Assembly (NCBI GenBank): GCA_947258905.1
Contig: CAMYKF010000155.1
Location: 1 to 5,403 of the forward strand
Source of the DNA: an uncultured Pirellulaceae bacterium
GTDB taxonomy: Bacteria; Planctomycetota; Planctomycetia; Pirellulales; Pirellulaceae
Length of the DNA stretch: 5,403 nt
Reading direction: 5' to 3'
The notes beneath the pieces are model-generated. The model made no database searches and was not told the DNA's origin. It saw only the letters and a list, made by a program, of their open reading frames with translations. Both the position numbers and the translations under genes were made by a program. Position 1 is the stretch's first letter. Every line of letters starts with the position of its first letter. This document shows positions 1-5,403 of this stretch, piece after piece.

Positions 1-479
1 GAGATTTCCAGCGACTTGCGTACAATCTCGGAAGCCGACAGGGACGTGTTCTCTTTCAAAGCCCGAGCTGCCGCGATGGCGTAATTGCCGCCCGATCCAA
101 TGCCGATAATTCCGTCGGTGGGTCGGATCACGTCACCCGTACCGCTGACCAAAAGTGAGTATTTCGTATCGCTGACAGAAAGCAATGCTTCCAGTTGACG
201 CAGGGCCTTGTCCATCCGCCATTGCTTGGCTAGTTCTGTGGCGGCTCGCTGGATATTTTCAGGGTGATCCTTGAGTTTTTCCTCAAATCGTTCCAGCAAG
301 GCAAACGAATCGGCACTGCTGCCAGCGAATCCACAAAGTACCCTGCCTTCGAACAGTCTGCGGATTTTCACCGCATCGGCTTTCATGACGGCCGAGCCCA
401 AAGTGACCTGCCCGTCGCCGCCCATGGCCACCCTGCCATCATGCCGCACCGTGAGAATCGTGGTTGCGTGGAATTTCAT
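1..479 (-). CDS. hslV: ATP-dependent protease proteolytic subunit HslV (ClpQ), 3' end outside the window
   Basis: Peptidase subunit of the cytoplasmic HslUV (ClpYQ) complex, an N-terminal-threonine protease related to proteasome beta subunits that degrades proteins unfolded by the HslU ATPase. Translating the minus strand from the ATG at 479 gives 159 residues before the window ends, against about 175-180 for the family, so only the last 20 or so are missing. The N-terminus reads MKFHATTILTVRHDG. The catalytic threonine is T6, followed by D22 in GGDGQ, K38 in AVKIRR, CGFAG at 49-53, ELAKQWR at 82-88 and S129 in GIGSGGNYA. T6, D22, K38 and S129 match E. coli mature T1, D17, K33 and S124 with a constant offset of five. 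The five residues before T6 must be removed, or HslV may act as in Bacillus ClpQ, which has a similar leader. The start is preceded only by a weak GGGA. hslU would be expected just beyond the left edge, which is inference. Family identity is very secure. Confidence 0.96.
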   Translation of the reverse strand, partial: MKFHATTILTVRHDGRVAMGGDGQVTLGSAVMKADAVKIRRLFEGRVLCGFAGSSADSFALLERFEEKLKDHPENIQRAATELAKQWRMDKALRQLEALLSVSDTKYSLLVSGTGDVIRPTDGIIGIGSGGNYAIAAARALKENTSLSASEIVRKSLEI

Positions 480-627
480 GGAGTTCCCATCGCGTGTAAA
501 AGTTAAAATCTGATTTTGCCGAAAAAGGGTTGGGTTGGATAGATCCCATTTTTTCCGGTGCGGAATCGCACGCATGCGAGGTGCGTTCCGGCTTATCGCA
601 CACCCGGCAATCGGCTAGGCTGGTGTG
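480..627. other. Divergent intergenic region between hslV and the isochorismatase-like gene
   Basis: These 148 bases separate two genes transcribed away from each other, so both promoters should lie here. No clear consensus sigma-70 promoter stands out on either strand. A poor plus-strand candidate is TTGCCG at about 517-522 followed 16-17 bases later by GATAGAT. Other visible elements are a G/T-rich run GGGTTGGGTTGG at 527-538, a T-run at 549-554 and the inverted repeat at 561-590. There is no recognisable heat-shock promoter for hslV. No open frame here looks like a gene. Confidence 0.5.
561..590. repeat. Inverted repeat in the divergent promoter region
   Basis: The left arm CGGAATCGCAC (561-571) pairs with the right arm GTGCGTTCCG (581-590): ten base pairs with one bulged T, around a 9-base loop GCATGCGAG. 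The loop edge also contains the palindrome CGCATGCG (571-578). No T-run follows it on either strand in the position an intrinsic terminator needs, so it is better read as a possible operator or a leader hairpin. It lies 37 bases before the plus-strand start and 81 bases before the hslV start. The repeat is visible directly; its function is a guess. Confidence 0.45.
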
Positions 628-1908
628 ATGAGCAAAATTGACGGCGAATCCCTGGATCAACCTTTATCGGACACTGACGCAAATGCCGGTCAGGCCCCGC
701 CGGTAGCCAGCAAACCCGCGGAGACACCTCCCTTGGCCGATCCGCTGCCACGATCGCGCAGCCGCGCCCTGATGTCCAGGAAGACGGCGGCGTTGCTGGT
801 CATCGATTTGCAGGAAAAACTCGTGCCGCACATCCGCGATCATCCCACGGTCGTCTGGAACGTTCGCCGGCTGGTCGACGGAGCGAACATGCTGGATTTG
901 CCAATACTCTGCACCGAACAGTATCCTCGCGGGCTGGGGCACACTGTTCCGCTGGTCGCCGATCGTGTCGAGGTCGACGATGAAAAGTCGATGTTCAGCT
1001 GTCGCGACTGCCGAACGGTCGTCGAGCGTTTGCAGCTGGAGCAACGCGATCAGATTTTGCTGTGCGGCATCGAAACGCATGTCTGTGTCCAGCAAACGGC
1101 CCTCGACCTGATCGCCATGGGTTTTGATGTATGGGTCGCCGTTGATGCGGTGGGAACCCGTTTCAAACTCGATGATCAGACGGCTTTGCGACGGATGGAG
1201 TCATCGGGTGTCACGCTAACGACAACCGAAGCGGCACTTTTTGAATGGTGCGAGGACTCGCAGGCTCCGGAATTCAGGCAAATCAGCGGGCTGGTCCGCG
1301 AACTGCCTCCGGAACGAGTGGAGATTCCATCGGCGCGTTACTTCCCCAGGACCACGCCCCGCTATGTCATGCAAACCAATCACCAGCCCGAGCCCGAGGG
1401 GCACGGCGACCATTTGCATTTTATTGTCCGCAGTACGGAAACCGGCGCGGTCGTGGAGCAATACGAAGGCCGGGTCGAGTGGGCCAATCCCGAACACACC
1501 GCGGTGGCGTCCAAAAGCGGCGTGCAGTCGGTGGAGGTCTCCGTTGACGGCTCGGCAATCAACGTTCAGCACGCCGACGAGCATATCGATATGGTTTACC
1601 TGCCCATGGGTGATCCGCGAACCAATCATCCGCGCTGGAAAGTGCGAAAGTCGGAACGTCACATCGCTTCGGAAGAATACAAAACCGACTACGAAATTAC
1701 GTTCCAGGTCGTGGATTACAAAAGCGACAAGGTGTATCGCGAATTCACGGGGTACGAACATCGCGAGCCGGAGACGGGCCGGCTGACCCATGTCAGCGGC
1801 GTTCGTCAGGTCGAGATCTCGGACGATGGCCGCTGGATGTTGCTAACCGAAATCGGACGGCCTCCGCAAATCATGGAAATGCCGCCCGAGCAAGAGGAGC
1901 AAGCGTAA
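628..1908 (+). CDS. Isochorismatase-superfamily cysteine hydrolase with a duplicated beta-rich C-terminal region
   Basis: The 426-residue protein has three parts. Residues 1-48 are a Pro/Ala/Ser-rich leader without recognisable fold. Residues 50-207 are an isochorismatase-like hydrolase of the YcaC/ISOC type: VIDLQ (D60), CTEQYPRGLG (95-104), DEKSMFS (K120) and GIETHVCVQQTALDL (C153). D60, K120 and C153 form the expected Asp-Lys-Cys triad with family-like spacing, so the active site looks intact. Residues 240-426 are extra: the usual fold of this family is about 180-200 residues. This part is charged, predicted beta-rich and holds two similar segments (263-308 and 357-401). There is no signal peptide or membrane segment, so it is probably cytoplasmic. 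The substrate cannot be told; isochorismate is not implied, since this branch includes amidases and proteins of unknown activity. ATG 628 was chosen. GTG 625 is adjacent, and ATG 772 (M49) would start right at the domain; none has a clear ribosome-binding site. It is convergent with cinA. Confidence 0.85.
   Translation: MSKIDGESLDQPLSDTDANAGQAPPVASKPAETPPLADPLPRSRSRALMSRKTAALLVIDLQEKLVPHIRDHPTVVWNVRRLVDGANMLDLPILCTEQYPRGLGHTVPLVADRVEVDDEKSMFSCRDCRTVVERLQLEQRDQILLCGIETHVCVQQTALDLIAMGFDVWVAVDAVGTRFKLDDQTALRRMESSGVTLTTTEAALFEWCEDSQAPEFRQISGLVRELPPERVEIPSARYFPRTTPRYVMQTNHQPEPEGHGDHLHFIVRSTETGAVVEQYEGRVEWANPEHTAVASKSGVQSVEVSVDGSAINVQHADEHIDMVYLPMGDPRTNHPRWKVRKSERHIASEEYKTDYEITFQVVDYKSDKVYREFTGYEHREPETGRLTHVSGVRQVEISDDGRWMLLTEIGRPPQIMEMPPEQEEQA
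1414..1830 (+). repeat. Internal protein-level duplication in the hydrolase C-terminal region
   Basis: Residues 263-308 (bases 1414-1551) and 357-401 (bases 1696-1830) align with a single one-residue gap. Shared positions include F265/F359, V267/V361, V275/V369, Y279/F373, G281/G375, P288/P381, S297-G298-V299 with S390-G391-V392, V302-E303 with V395-E396, S305/S398 and D307-G308 with D400-G401. The spacing is 94, then 93, residues. The similarity is clear in protein but not obvious in DNA, which points to an old duplication. The pattern, alternating hydrophobic strands ending in SGV-x-x-VE-V/I-S-x-DG, suggests two copies of a small beta unit. I do not recognise the family. Confidence 0.65.
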
Positions 1909-1937
1909 CCGCAGCGCGGGCTGACAGCGCAGAAGTC

Positions 1938-1960
1938 AAAAGGCGATTCAGTTTGTCGCC
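1938..1960 (-). terminator. Weak intrinsic-terminator-like hairpin after cinA
   Basis: Read on the minus strand, GGCGA (1960-1956), a 9-base loop and TCGCC (1946-1942) are followed directly by TTTT (1941-1938) and GACTT. The stem begins two bases after the cinA TAG stop. The stem is only five base pairs and the T-run is short, so termination may be weak. No comparable T-run serves the convergent plus-strand gene in this gap. Confidence 0.35.
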
Positions 1961-1962
1961 GT

Positions 1963-3162
1963 CTACAGCTTGCCCCGCTCGATCGACAGTCGCAGAAAGT
2001 TCAGCGCCTGTTTGACGGAACGCTGAATGACCAGCGACGGATGACCGGCAATCGGAAAACGGTGCCGCACGCGCCGGTCGTTCGCGGAGATCATCACGTC
2101 GCGTTTCGCATGGCCCTGATGATCAAAGCCGGGTCCGATGATTAATACCAGGTCGACATCAAATGCCTGACGAGCCAGTTCCAGTGCCTTGTCGAAATCC
2201 CGCGGGACGGCCAGACTGATGGTACCGACATACACTTCACCTTGCGCGTCGGCCGAGTGCAGCCATTGGGCAACGAGACTGCAACCACCCATGTCGACGA
2301 CCGCCAGTTTCTGCTGTCGCTCGGCCAACTGGCTGACCACGACTTGATCGAGCGTTTGCCCGTTTTCGCCGAACACGAGGTCACCGAGTTCGTCACGAAT
2401 TCTTTGGGCCACGGGCGTAATAAGTTTGCGGCAGTCGTCAGCGCTGTCTGCGTGAGCTGAAATTCGCAGCGTGATGGTGGCCTTGCTGGCTGTGATTCCC
2501 ACGCCTGGCGTGCGGCCGCGGTCTATCAGGTCCGGCAGCCGGGACTGGATCTCGCTTTCGCCCGCACCAAAACAATGAATGGAGTGATGCACAATGATTC
2601 CCGGCTCACCGAATTGTTCCTGCAATTGCGGCAGAACGTACTCGTCCCACATCAGCTTTAGTTCATAGGGGACCCCCGGCAGTGCGAACAAACGGCAGAT
2701 GGTATTCGTGGCCGACAGGACAATGTCGATGCCGGGTGCTGTCCCCAGCTCATTAAAGATGACATTGGCGTTTTTTGGCAGCATGGCTTGCACGCGATTG
2801 TTCTCGGTCATCGTGCGGTTGCGGGAGGCGAACAGGTGCTGGATGTGTTGCCATGACGGCTCGTGAAGTTCCAGCGGAACGCCGGCGACGCTGGCGATTG
2901 CCTGGCGGGTCAGGTCGTCTGCCGTGGGGCCCAGTCCCCCGCTCGTAATCACGATCGCCGCGCGGTCACGGGCATGGTCGATGGCGTCTTGAATGTCCTC
3001 GAGTTCATCGACGACCGTGGTGTGGAAGTGAACGCGAATGCCGATATCGCCGAGTTGCTGACTCAGCCACTGGCTGTTGGTATCCAGACGCTGGCCACTG
3101 GCCAGTTCGTCTCCGATAGCGATGATTTCTGCGACTGGTTCCGATTGTAGTGATTGGGTCAC
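1963..3162 (-). CDS. cinA: CinA-family protein with degenerate C-terminal NMN-deamidase-like domain
   Basis: CinA proteins join an N-terminal molybdopterin-binding-like domain (COG1058, with ADP-ribose pyrophosphatase activity in studied members) to a C-terminal PncC-type nicotinamide-mononucleotide amidase domain. Numbered from the GTG at 3162 (399 residues), the N-terminal domain is well preserved: EIIAIGDELASGQ (12-24), SGGLGPTADDLT (74-85), MTENNRVQA (118-126) and LPGVPYE (161-167). The CinA middle region follows: FGAGESEIQSRL (198-209) and TPGVGITASKATITLRIS (218-235). The C-terminal domain (about 267-397) still starts with the family pattern VFGENGQTLDQVV, but the ESCTGG catalytic motif reads DMGGCS (290-295) and about 30 residues after it are missing. 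Deamidase activity is therefore unlikely, which is inference. GTG 3162 was chosen because GGAA sits six bases upstream and homologues begin near EIIAIG. ATG 3219 would add 19 residues with no family match and cannot be excluded. A competence role should not be assumed from the name. Confidence 0.9.
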   Translation of the reverse strand: MTQSLQSEPVAEIIAIGDELASGQRLDTNSQWLSQQLGDIGIRVHFHTTVVDELEDIQDAIDHARDRAAIVITSGGLGPTADDLTRQAIASVAGVPLELHEPSWQHIQHLFASRNRTMTENNRVQAMLPKNANVIFNELGTAPGIDIVLSATNTICRLFALPGVPYELKLMWDEYVLPQLQEQFGEPGIIVHHSIHCFGAGESEIQSRLPDLIDRGRTPGVGITASKATITLRISAHADSADDCRKLITPVAQRIRDELGDLVFGENGQTLDQVVVSQLAERQQKLAVVDMGGCSLVAQWLHSADAQGEVYVGTISLAVPRDFDKALELARQAFDVDLVLIIGPGFDHQGHAKRDVMISANDRRVRHRFPIAGHPSLVIQRSVKQALNFLRLSIERGKL

Positions 3163-3378
3163 GAGCTGTTCCGGTGCGATACAGGCGGGATGCAGGGAGA
3201 TGCATTTTGCGTGCTGCATCGCGTATCCCGCAATCCGTCATGGCGAATCCCGGCACTTCTGACACTGACCCCGCTCGCAACCTGCAAGAATGGGCATTGT
3301 GGCCGGTTCCACCGGGATGCTAATGTAAGAGTTGCCCTGTTTTCTCGCCCGAACATTCTGCAGCACAGGTTGACCCCC
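3163..3378. other. Divergent spacer and leader upstream of cinA and glmS
   Basis: This stretch should hold the promoters of both divergent genes. A weak plus-strand candidate for glmS is TTGTGG (3297-3302), an 18-base spacer and TAATGT (3321-3326), which would give a leader of about 45 bases. There is room for neither a glmS ribozyme nor any other long structured leader after that point, and I see no sequence resembling that ribozyme. The glmS reading frame stays open upstream to 3154, but this part overlaps the cinA 5' end and has no family match, so it is not taken as coding. Its right-hand end carries AGG at 3367-3369, nine bases before the glmS ATG. Confidence 0.4.
3169..3172 (-). promoter_or_regulatory. 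Possible ribosome-binding site supporting the GTG start of cinA
   Basis: On the minus strand, GGAA lies six bases before GTG 3162 (CCGGAACAGCTC then GTG). The alternative ATG at 3219 is preceded only by GCGGGATACGC, a poorer match. The site is short, so it tips the choice of start but does not settle it. Confidence 0.35.
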
Positions 3379-5247
3379 ATGTGTGGTATCGTTGGCTACG
3401 TCGGCCCCAAAATCGCAAATGAATTTTTGATTGAGGGACTACGGCGACTGGAGTACCGCGGATACGACAGCGCAGGGACTGCTACCCTGAACGGTGGCGG
3501 CGGCATCGATATTGTCAAGGCAGTAGGACGCATCTCGGGACTGGCCGCCAAGATCGCGCAGACGCCCAATGCGGCCACGATTGGCATCGGTCACACGCGT
3601 TGGGCCACACACGGCGTTCCCAACGAATGCAACGCCCATCCGCATTACGGTGGCAACGAGGATCTGGCTATCGCCCACAATGGTGTGATCGAGAATCATG
3701 CCGAGCTGAAACAATCGCTGGTGAACAAGGGATACGAGTTTGTTTCCGATACCGACACGGAAGTCATCGCCCATTTACTGGCTGATTCCCTGAAGACGGA
3801 ACTGGAGCGGAACGGGCACGCTGATGATGATCTGGCATTGCCGGCCGCGGCCGTCCGCGCGGCCACGCGCAAATTGCGCGGCACTTACGGGCTGGCCATT
3901 GTCTTTCGGCAATACCCGGGCGCGATCTTTGCCGCGCGACTGGGCAGTCCCCTGGTGATTGGACTGGGTGACGGTGAAAACTTCCTGGCCAGCGATTCCG
4001 CACCGCTAGCCGGCTATACCGATCGCATCGTCTATTTGTCAGACCATCAACTGGCGGTGCTGACGACCGACGGCATTCAATTGAGCCATCGCGATCAGGG
4101 CGATATCGATCCGGACATTCAGGTACTGGAAGTCAATGCGGAGCAAGTAGACCTGGGCCATTTCGAGCACTACATGCTGAAAGAGATCTACGAGCAACCG
4201 GAATCGATCAGCAACACGATGCGCGGCAGACTGAACGATGATGATGCAACGGCTGTCTTCGGTGGTTTGAATTTGAGTCCGCAGGAATTGCGAAAAATCA
4301 AACGCATTGTCTTCACCGCCTGTGGCACCAGCTGGCATTCCGCGCTGGTGGGCGAATACCTGTTTGAGGAAATCGCGCATATTCCGGTCGAAGTCGAATA
4401 CGCCAGCGAATTGCGGTACCGCAACCCGCCCATGGACAACGACACGCTGATATTCGCGATTACCCAGAGTGGTGAAACGGCAGATACGCTGGCCGCCCTG
4501 CGTGAAATGAAACGCCAGGGACATCTGACCATGGCGATCTGCAATGTGGTTGGCAGCTCGATCGCTCAGGAGGCGGATGGCGGCATATTCCTGCATGCCG
4601 GCCCGGAGATCGGTGTGGCCTCGACCAAGGCTTACACCAGTCAGTGTGTTGCGCTGGTAATGCTGGCTCTGTATTTCGGGCGATTGCGGCACGTCAGCTA
4701 CAACGAAGGCCGACGGATTATCGAAGACCTCAAGAAACTGCCCGCCATGGTCGAGAAGACGCTGGAAACCAATGACAAGTTGCGGGAGGTTGCCGAAAAA
4801 TACCAGCATGCCACCAACTTCCTGTATCTCGGTCGCCATTATAATTTTCCGACGGCGCTGGAAGGGGCCCTGAAGCTCAAGGAAATCAGCTACGTTCATG
4901 CCGAGGGCTATCCGGCGGCCGAAATGAAACACGGACCGATCGCGCTGGTGGACGACCAAACGCCCAGCGTGTTCGTGATGCCCCGCGGATTTATCTACGA
5001 CAAGGTGATGTCGAACGTCGAGGAGATCAAGGCGCGCGGGGGGCCCGTGATTGCGATAGCGGTCGAAGGGGACAACCGGATTGCCGAAGTCGCCGACGAT
5101 GTGATCTATATTCCATCAGTCGAGGAATACCTGCAGCCCATCGTCTCCATCATTCCACTGCAGCTGCGGTCCTATCATATCGCCGTGCTGCGTGGTTGCG
5201 ATGTGGACAAACCCCGCAACCTGGCCAAGAGCGTCACCGTTGAATAA
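3379..5247 (+). CDS. glmS: Glutamine--fructose-6-phosphate aminotransferase (isomerizing), GlmS
   Basis: Cytoplasmic enzyme making glucosamine-6-phosphate from fructose-6-phosphate and glutamine, the entry step to UDP-GlcNAc for cell-wall and envelope polymers. The protein has 622 residues (E. coli 609) and is complete. The class II glutaminase domain (2-250) starts MCGIVGYVG, so C2 becomes the N-terminal nucleophile, with LRRLEYRGYDSAG (21-33), HTRWATHG (72-79), HNGVIENH (100-107) and SDTDTEVIAH (123-132). Two SIS isomerase domains follow: ACGTSWHSA (314-322) and TQSGETADTL (362-371) in the first, then ALEGALKLKEISY (493-505) and MKHGP (516-520) in the second. Catalytic E502, H518 and K617 match E. 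coli E488, H504 and K603. The C-terminus PRNLAKSVTVE is typical. About 11 extra residues sit near 139-152 in the glutaminase domain. ATG 3379 is fixed by the need for cysteine at position 2, although the frame is open further upstream; AGG nine bases upstream is a modest ribosome-binding site. It stands alone on its strand in this window. Confidence 0.97.
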   Translation: MCGIVGYVGPKIANEFLIEGLRRLEYRGYDSAGTATLNGGGGIDIVKAVGRISGLAAKIAQTPNAATIGIGHTRWATHGVPNECNAHPHYGGNEDLAIAHNGVIENHAELKQSLVNKGYEFVSDTDTEVIAHLLADSLKTELERNGHADDDLALPAAAVRAATRKLRGTYGLAIVFRQYPGAIFAARLGSPLVIGLGDGENFLASDSAPLAGYTDRIVYLSDHQLAVLTTDGIQLSHRDQGDIDPDIQVLEVNAEQVDLGHFEHYMLKEIYEQPESISNTMRGRLNDDDATAVFGGLNLSPQELRKIKRIVFTACGTSWHSALVGEYLFEEIAHIPVEVEYASELRYRNPPMDNDTLIFAITQSGETADTLAALREMKRQGHLTMAICNVVGSSIAQEADGGIFLHAGPEIGVASTKAYTSQCVALVMLALYFGRLRHVSYNEGRRIIEDLKKLPAMVEKTLETNDKLREVAEKYQHATNFLYLGRHYNFPTALEGALKLKEISYVHAEGYPAAEMKHGPIALVDDQTPSVFVMPRGFIYDKVMSNVEEIKARGGPVIAIAVEGDNRIAEVADDVIYIPSVEEYLQPIVSIIPLQLRSYHIAVLRGCDVDKPRNLAKSVTVE

Positions 5248-5302
5248 ACGGCATTTGCGATAGACGTCAGTTCCGCGATCCGTCGGCTTGCGGCACAATA
5301 TC

Positions 5303-5344
5303 CGCGCAAAAAAAACGAACGCCCCGGGCTTTCGCTTTTTCGCG
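5303..5344 (+). terminator. Intrinsic-terminator-like hairpin after glmS, possibly bidirectional
   Basis: It starts 56 bases after the glmS stop. The core stem pairs CGAA (5316-5319) with TTCG (5331-5334) and GCC (5321-5323) with GGC (5327-5329), with one C/T mismatch between them and a CCG loop. A C and then TTTTT (5336-5340) follow. On the other side lies an eight-A run (5308-5315), and CGCG flanks both ends (5303-5306 and 5341-5344), so the A and T tracts can extend the stem. An A-tract on one side and a T-tract on the other would allow termination in both directions. Confidence 0.6.
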
Positions 5345-5403
5345 ACAGTGGTTTCTTGTTCAAGCAGTAGCAGACCGCTGTTTCTTGCGAGAATCAAGTC
5401 TCT

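Noticed and set aside
527..538. GGGTTGGGTTGG, telomere- or G-quadruplex-like run
   Set aside because: Only two full GGG tracts and one GG pair are present, too few for a convincing quadruplex, and there is no extended repeat.
1216..1791. A 191-codon antisense open frame, and a 181-codon plus-strand frame, inside the hydrolase gene
   Set aside because: Both are shadows of the hydrolase frame, whose C-terminal repeat pattern shows which frame is under selection; the shadow translations are compositionally odd and match nothing known.
3154..3378. A 75-codon N-terminal extension of GlmS
   Set aside because: GlmS needs Cys2 exposed as the N-terminal nucleophile, so translation must begin at 3379. 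The extension also overlaps the divergent cinA 5' end and resembles no protein family.
3220..3378. A glmS ribozyme or other riboswitch upstream of glmS
   Set aside because: The ribozyme is known mainly from Gram-positive bacteria, and I see no matching core or conserved pseudoknot arrangement in this short leader.
4039..4959. A 306-codon open frame antisense to glmS
   Set aside because: It lies wholly inside the strongly conserved glmS coding region, has no recognisable domain and is explained by GC-rich codon usage leaving the opposite strand free of stops.
5351..5387. Two copies of GTTTCTTG (5351-5358 and 5380-5387) near the right edge
   Set aside because: Eight-base repeats 29 bases apart are expected by chance and no third copy or array pattern is present, so this is not a CRISPR or iteron set.
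5116..5397. Minus-strand open frames over the glmS 3' end and downstream region
   Set aside because: They run through the terminator structure and the conserved glmS C-terminus, lack a ribosome-binding site and give low-complexity basic sequence.

Overview
The window carries four protein-coding genes on alternating strands (-, +, -, +), so no operon is visible inside it. Left to right they are: the 5' part of hslV (protease subunit of HslUV, minus strand, cut by the window's left edge); a plus-strand cysteine hydrolase of the isochorismatase superfamily with a long extra C-terminal region; a minus-strand CinA-family protein; and a complete plus-strand glmS (glutamine:fructose-6-phosphate aminotransferase). 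No RNA gene, insertion sequence, CRISPR array or phage-like segment was seen.

The DNA is moderately GC-rich by eye. Ribosome-binding sites are weak or absent, neighbouring genes are functionally unrelated, and HslV begins MKFHATTIL rather than with the short proteobacterial N-terminus. Together these fit a free-living bacterium of the Planctomycetota (Pirellulales-like). That is an inference from protein flavour and gene layout, not from a phylogenetic marker.

Layout: 1-479 hslV; 480-627 divergent intergenic region with a good inverted repeat at 561-590; 628-1908 isochorismatase-like hydrolase; 1909-1962 short convergent gap with a weak terminator-like hairpin for the minus-strand gene; 1963-3162 cinA; 3163-3378 divergent spacer ahead of glmS; 3379-5247 glmS; then a strong intrinsic-terminator-like structure at 5303-5344 and about 60 bases with no recognisable gene.

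The genes do not form one pathway. HslV is protein quality control, GlmS starts UDP-GlcNAc synthesis, and CinA belongs to nucleotide (ADP-ribose/NMN) salvage. The hydrolase's substrate is unknown. Two points stand out. The hydrolase is fused to a beta-rich C-terminal region containing an internal duplication (residues 263-308 and 357-401). The CinA protein keeps an apparently intact N-terminal domain, but its C-terminal NMN-deamidase-like domain has lost the catalytic serine motif and is shortened. I see no convincing multi-gene novel system here.
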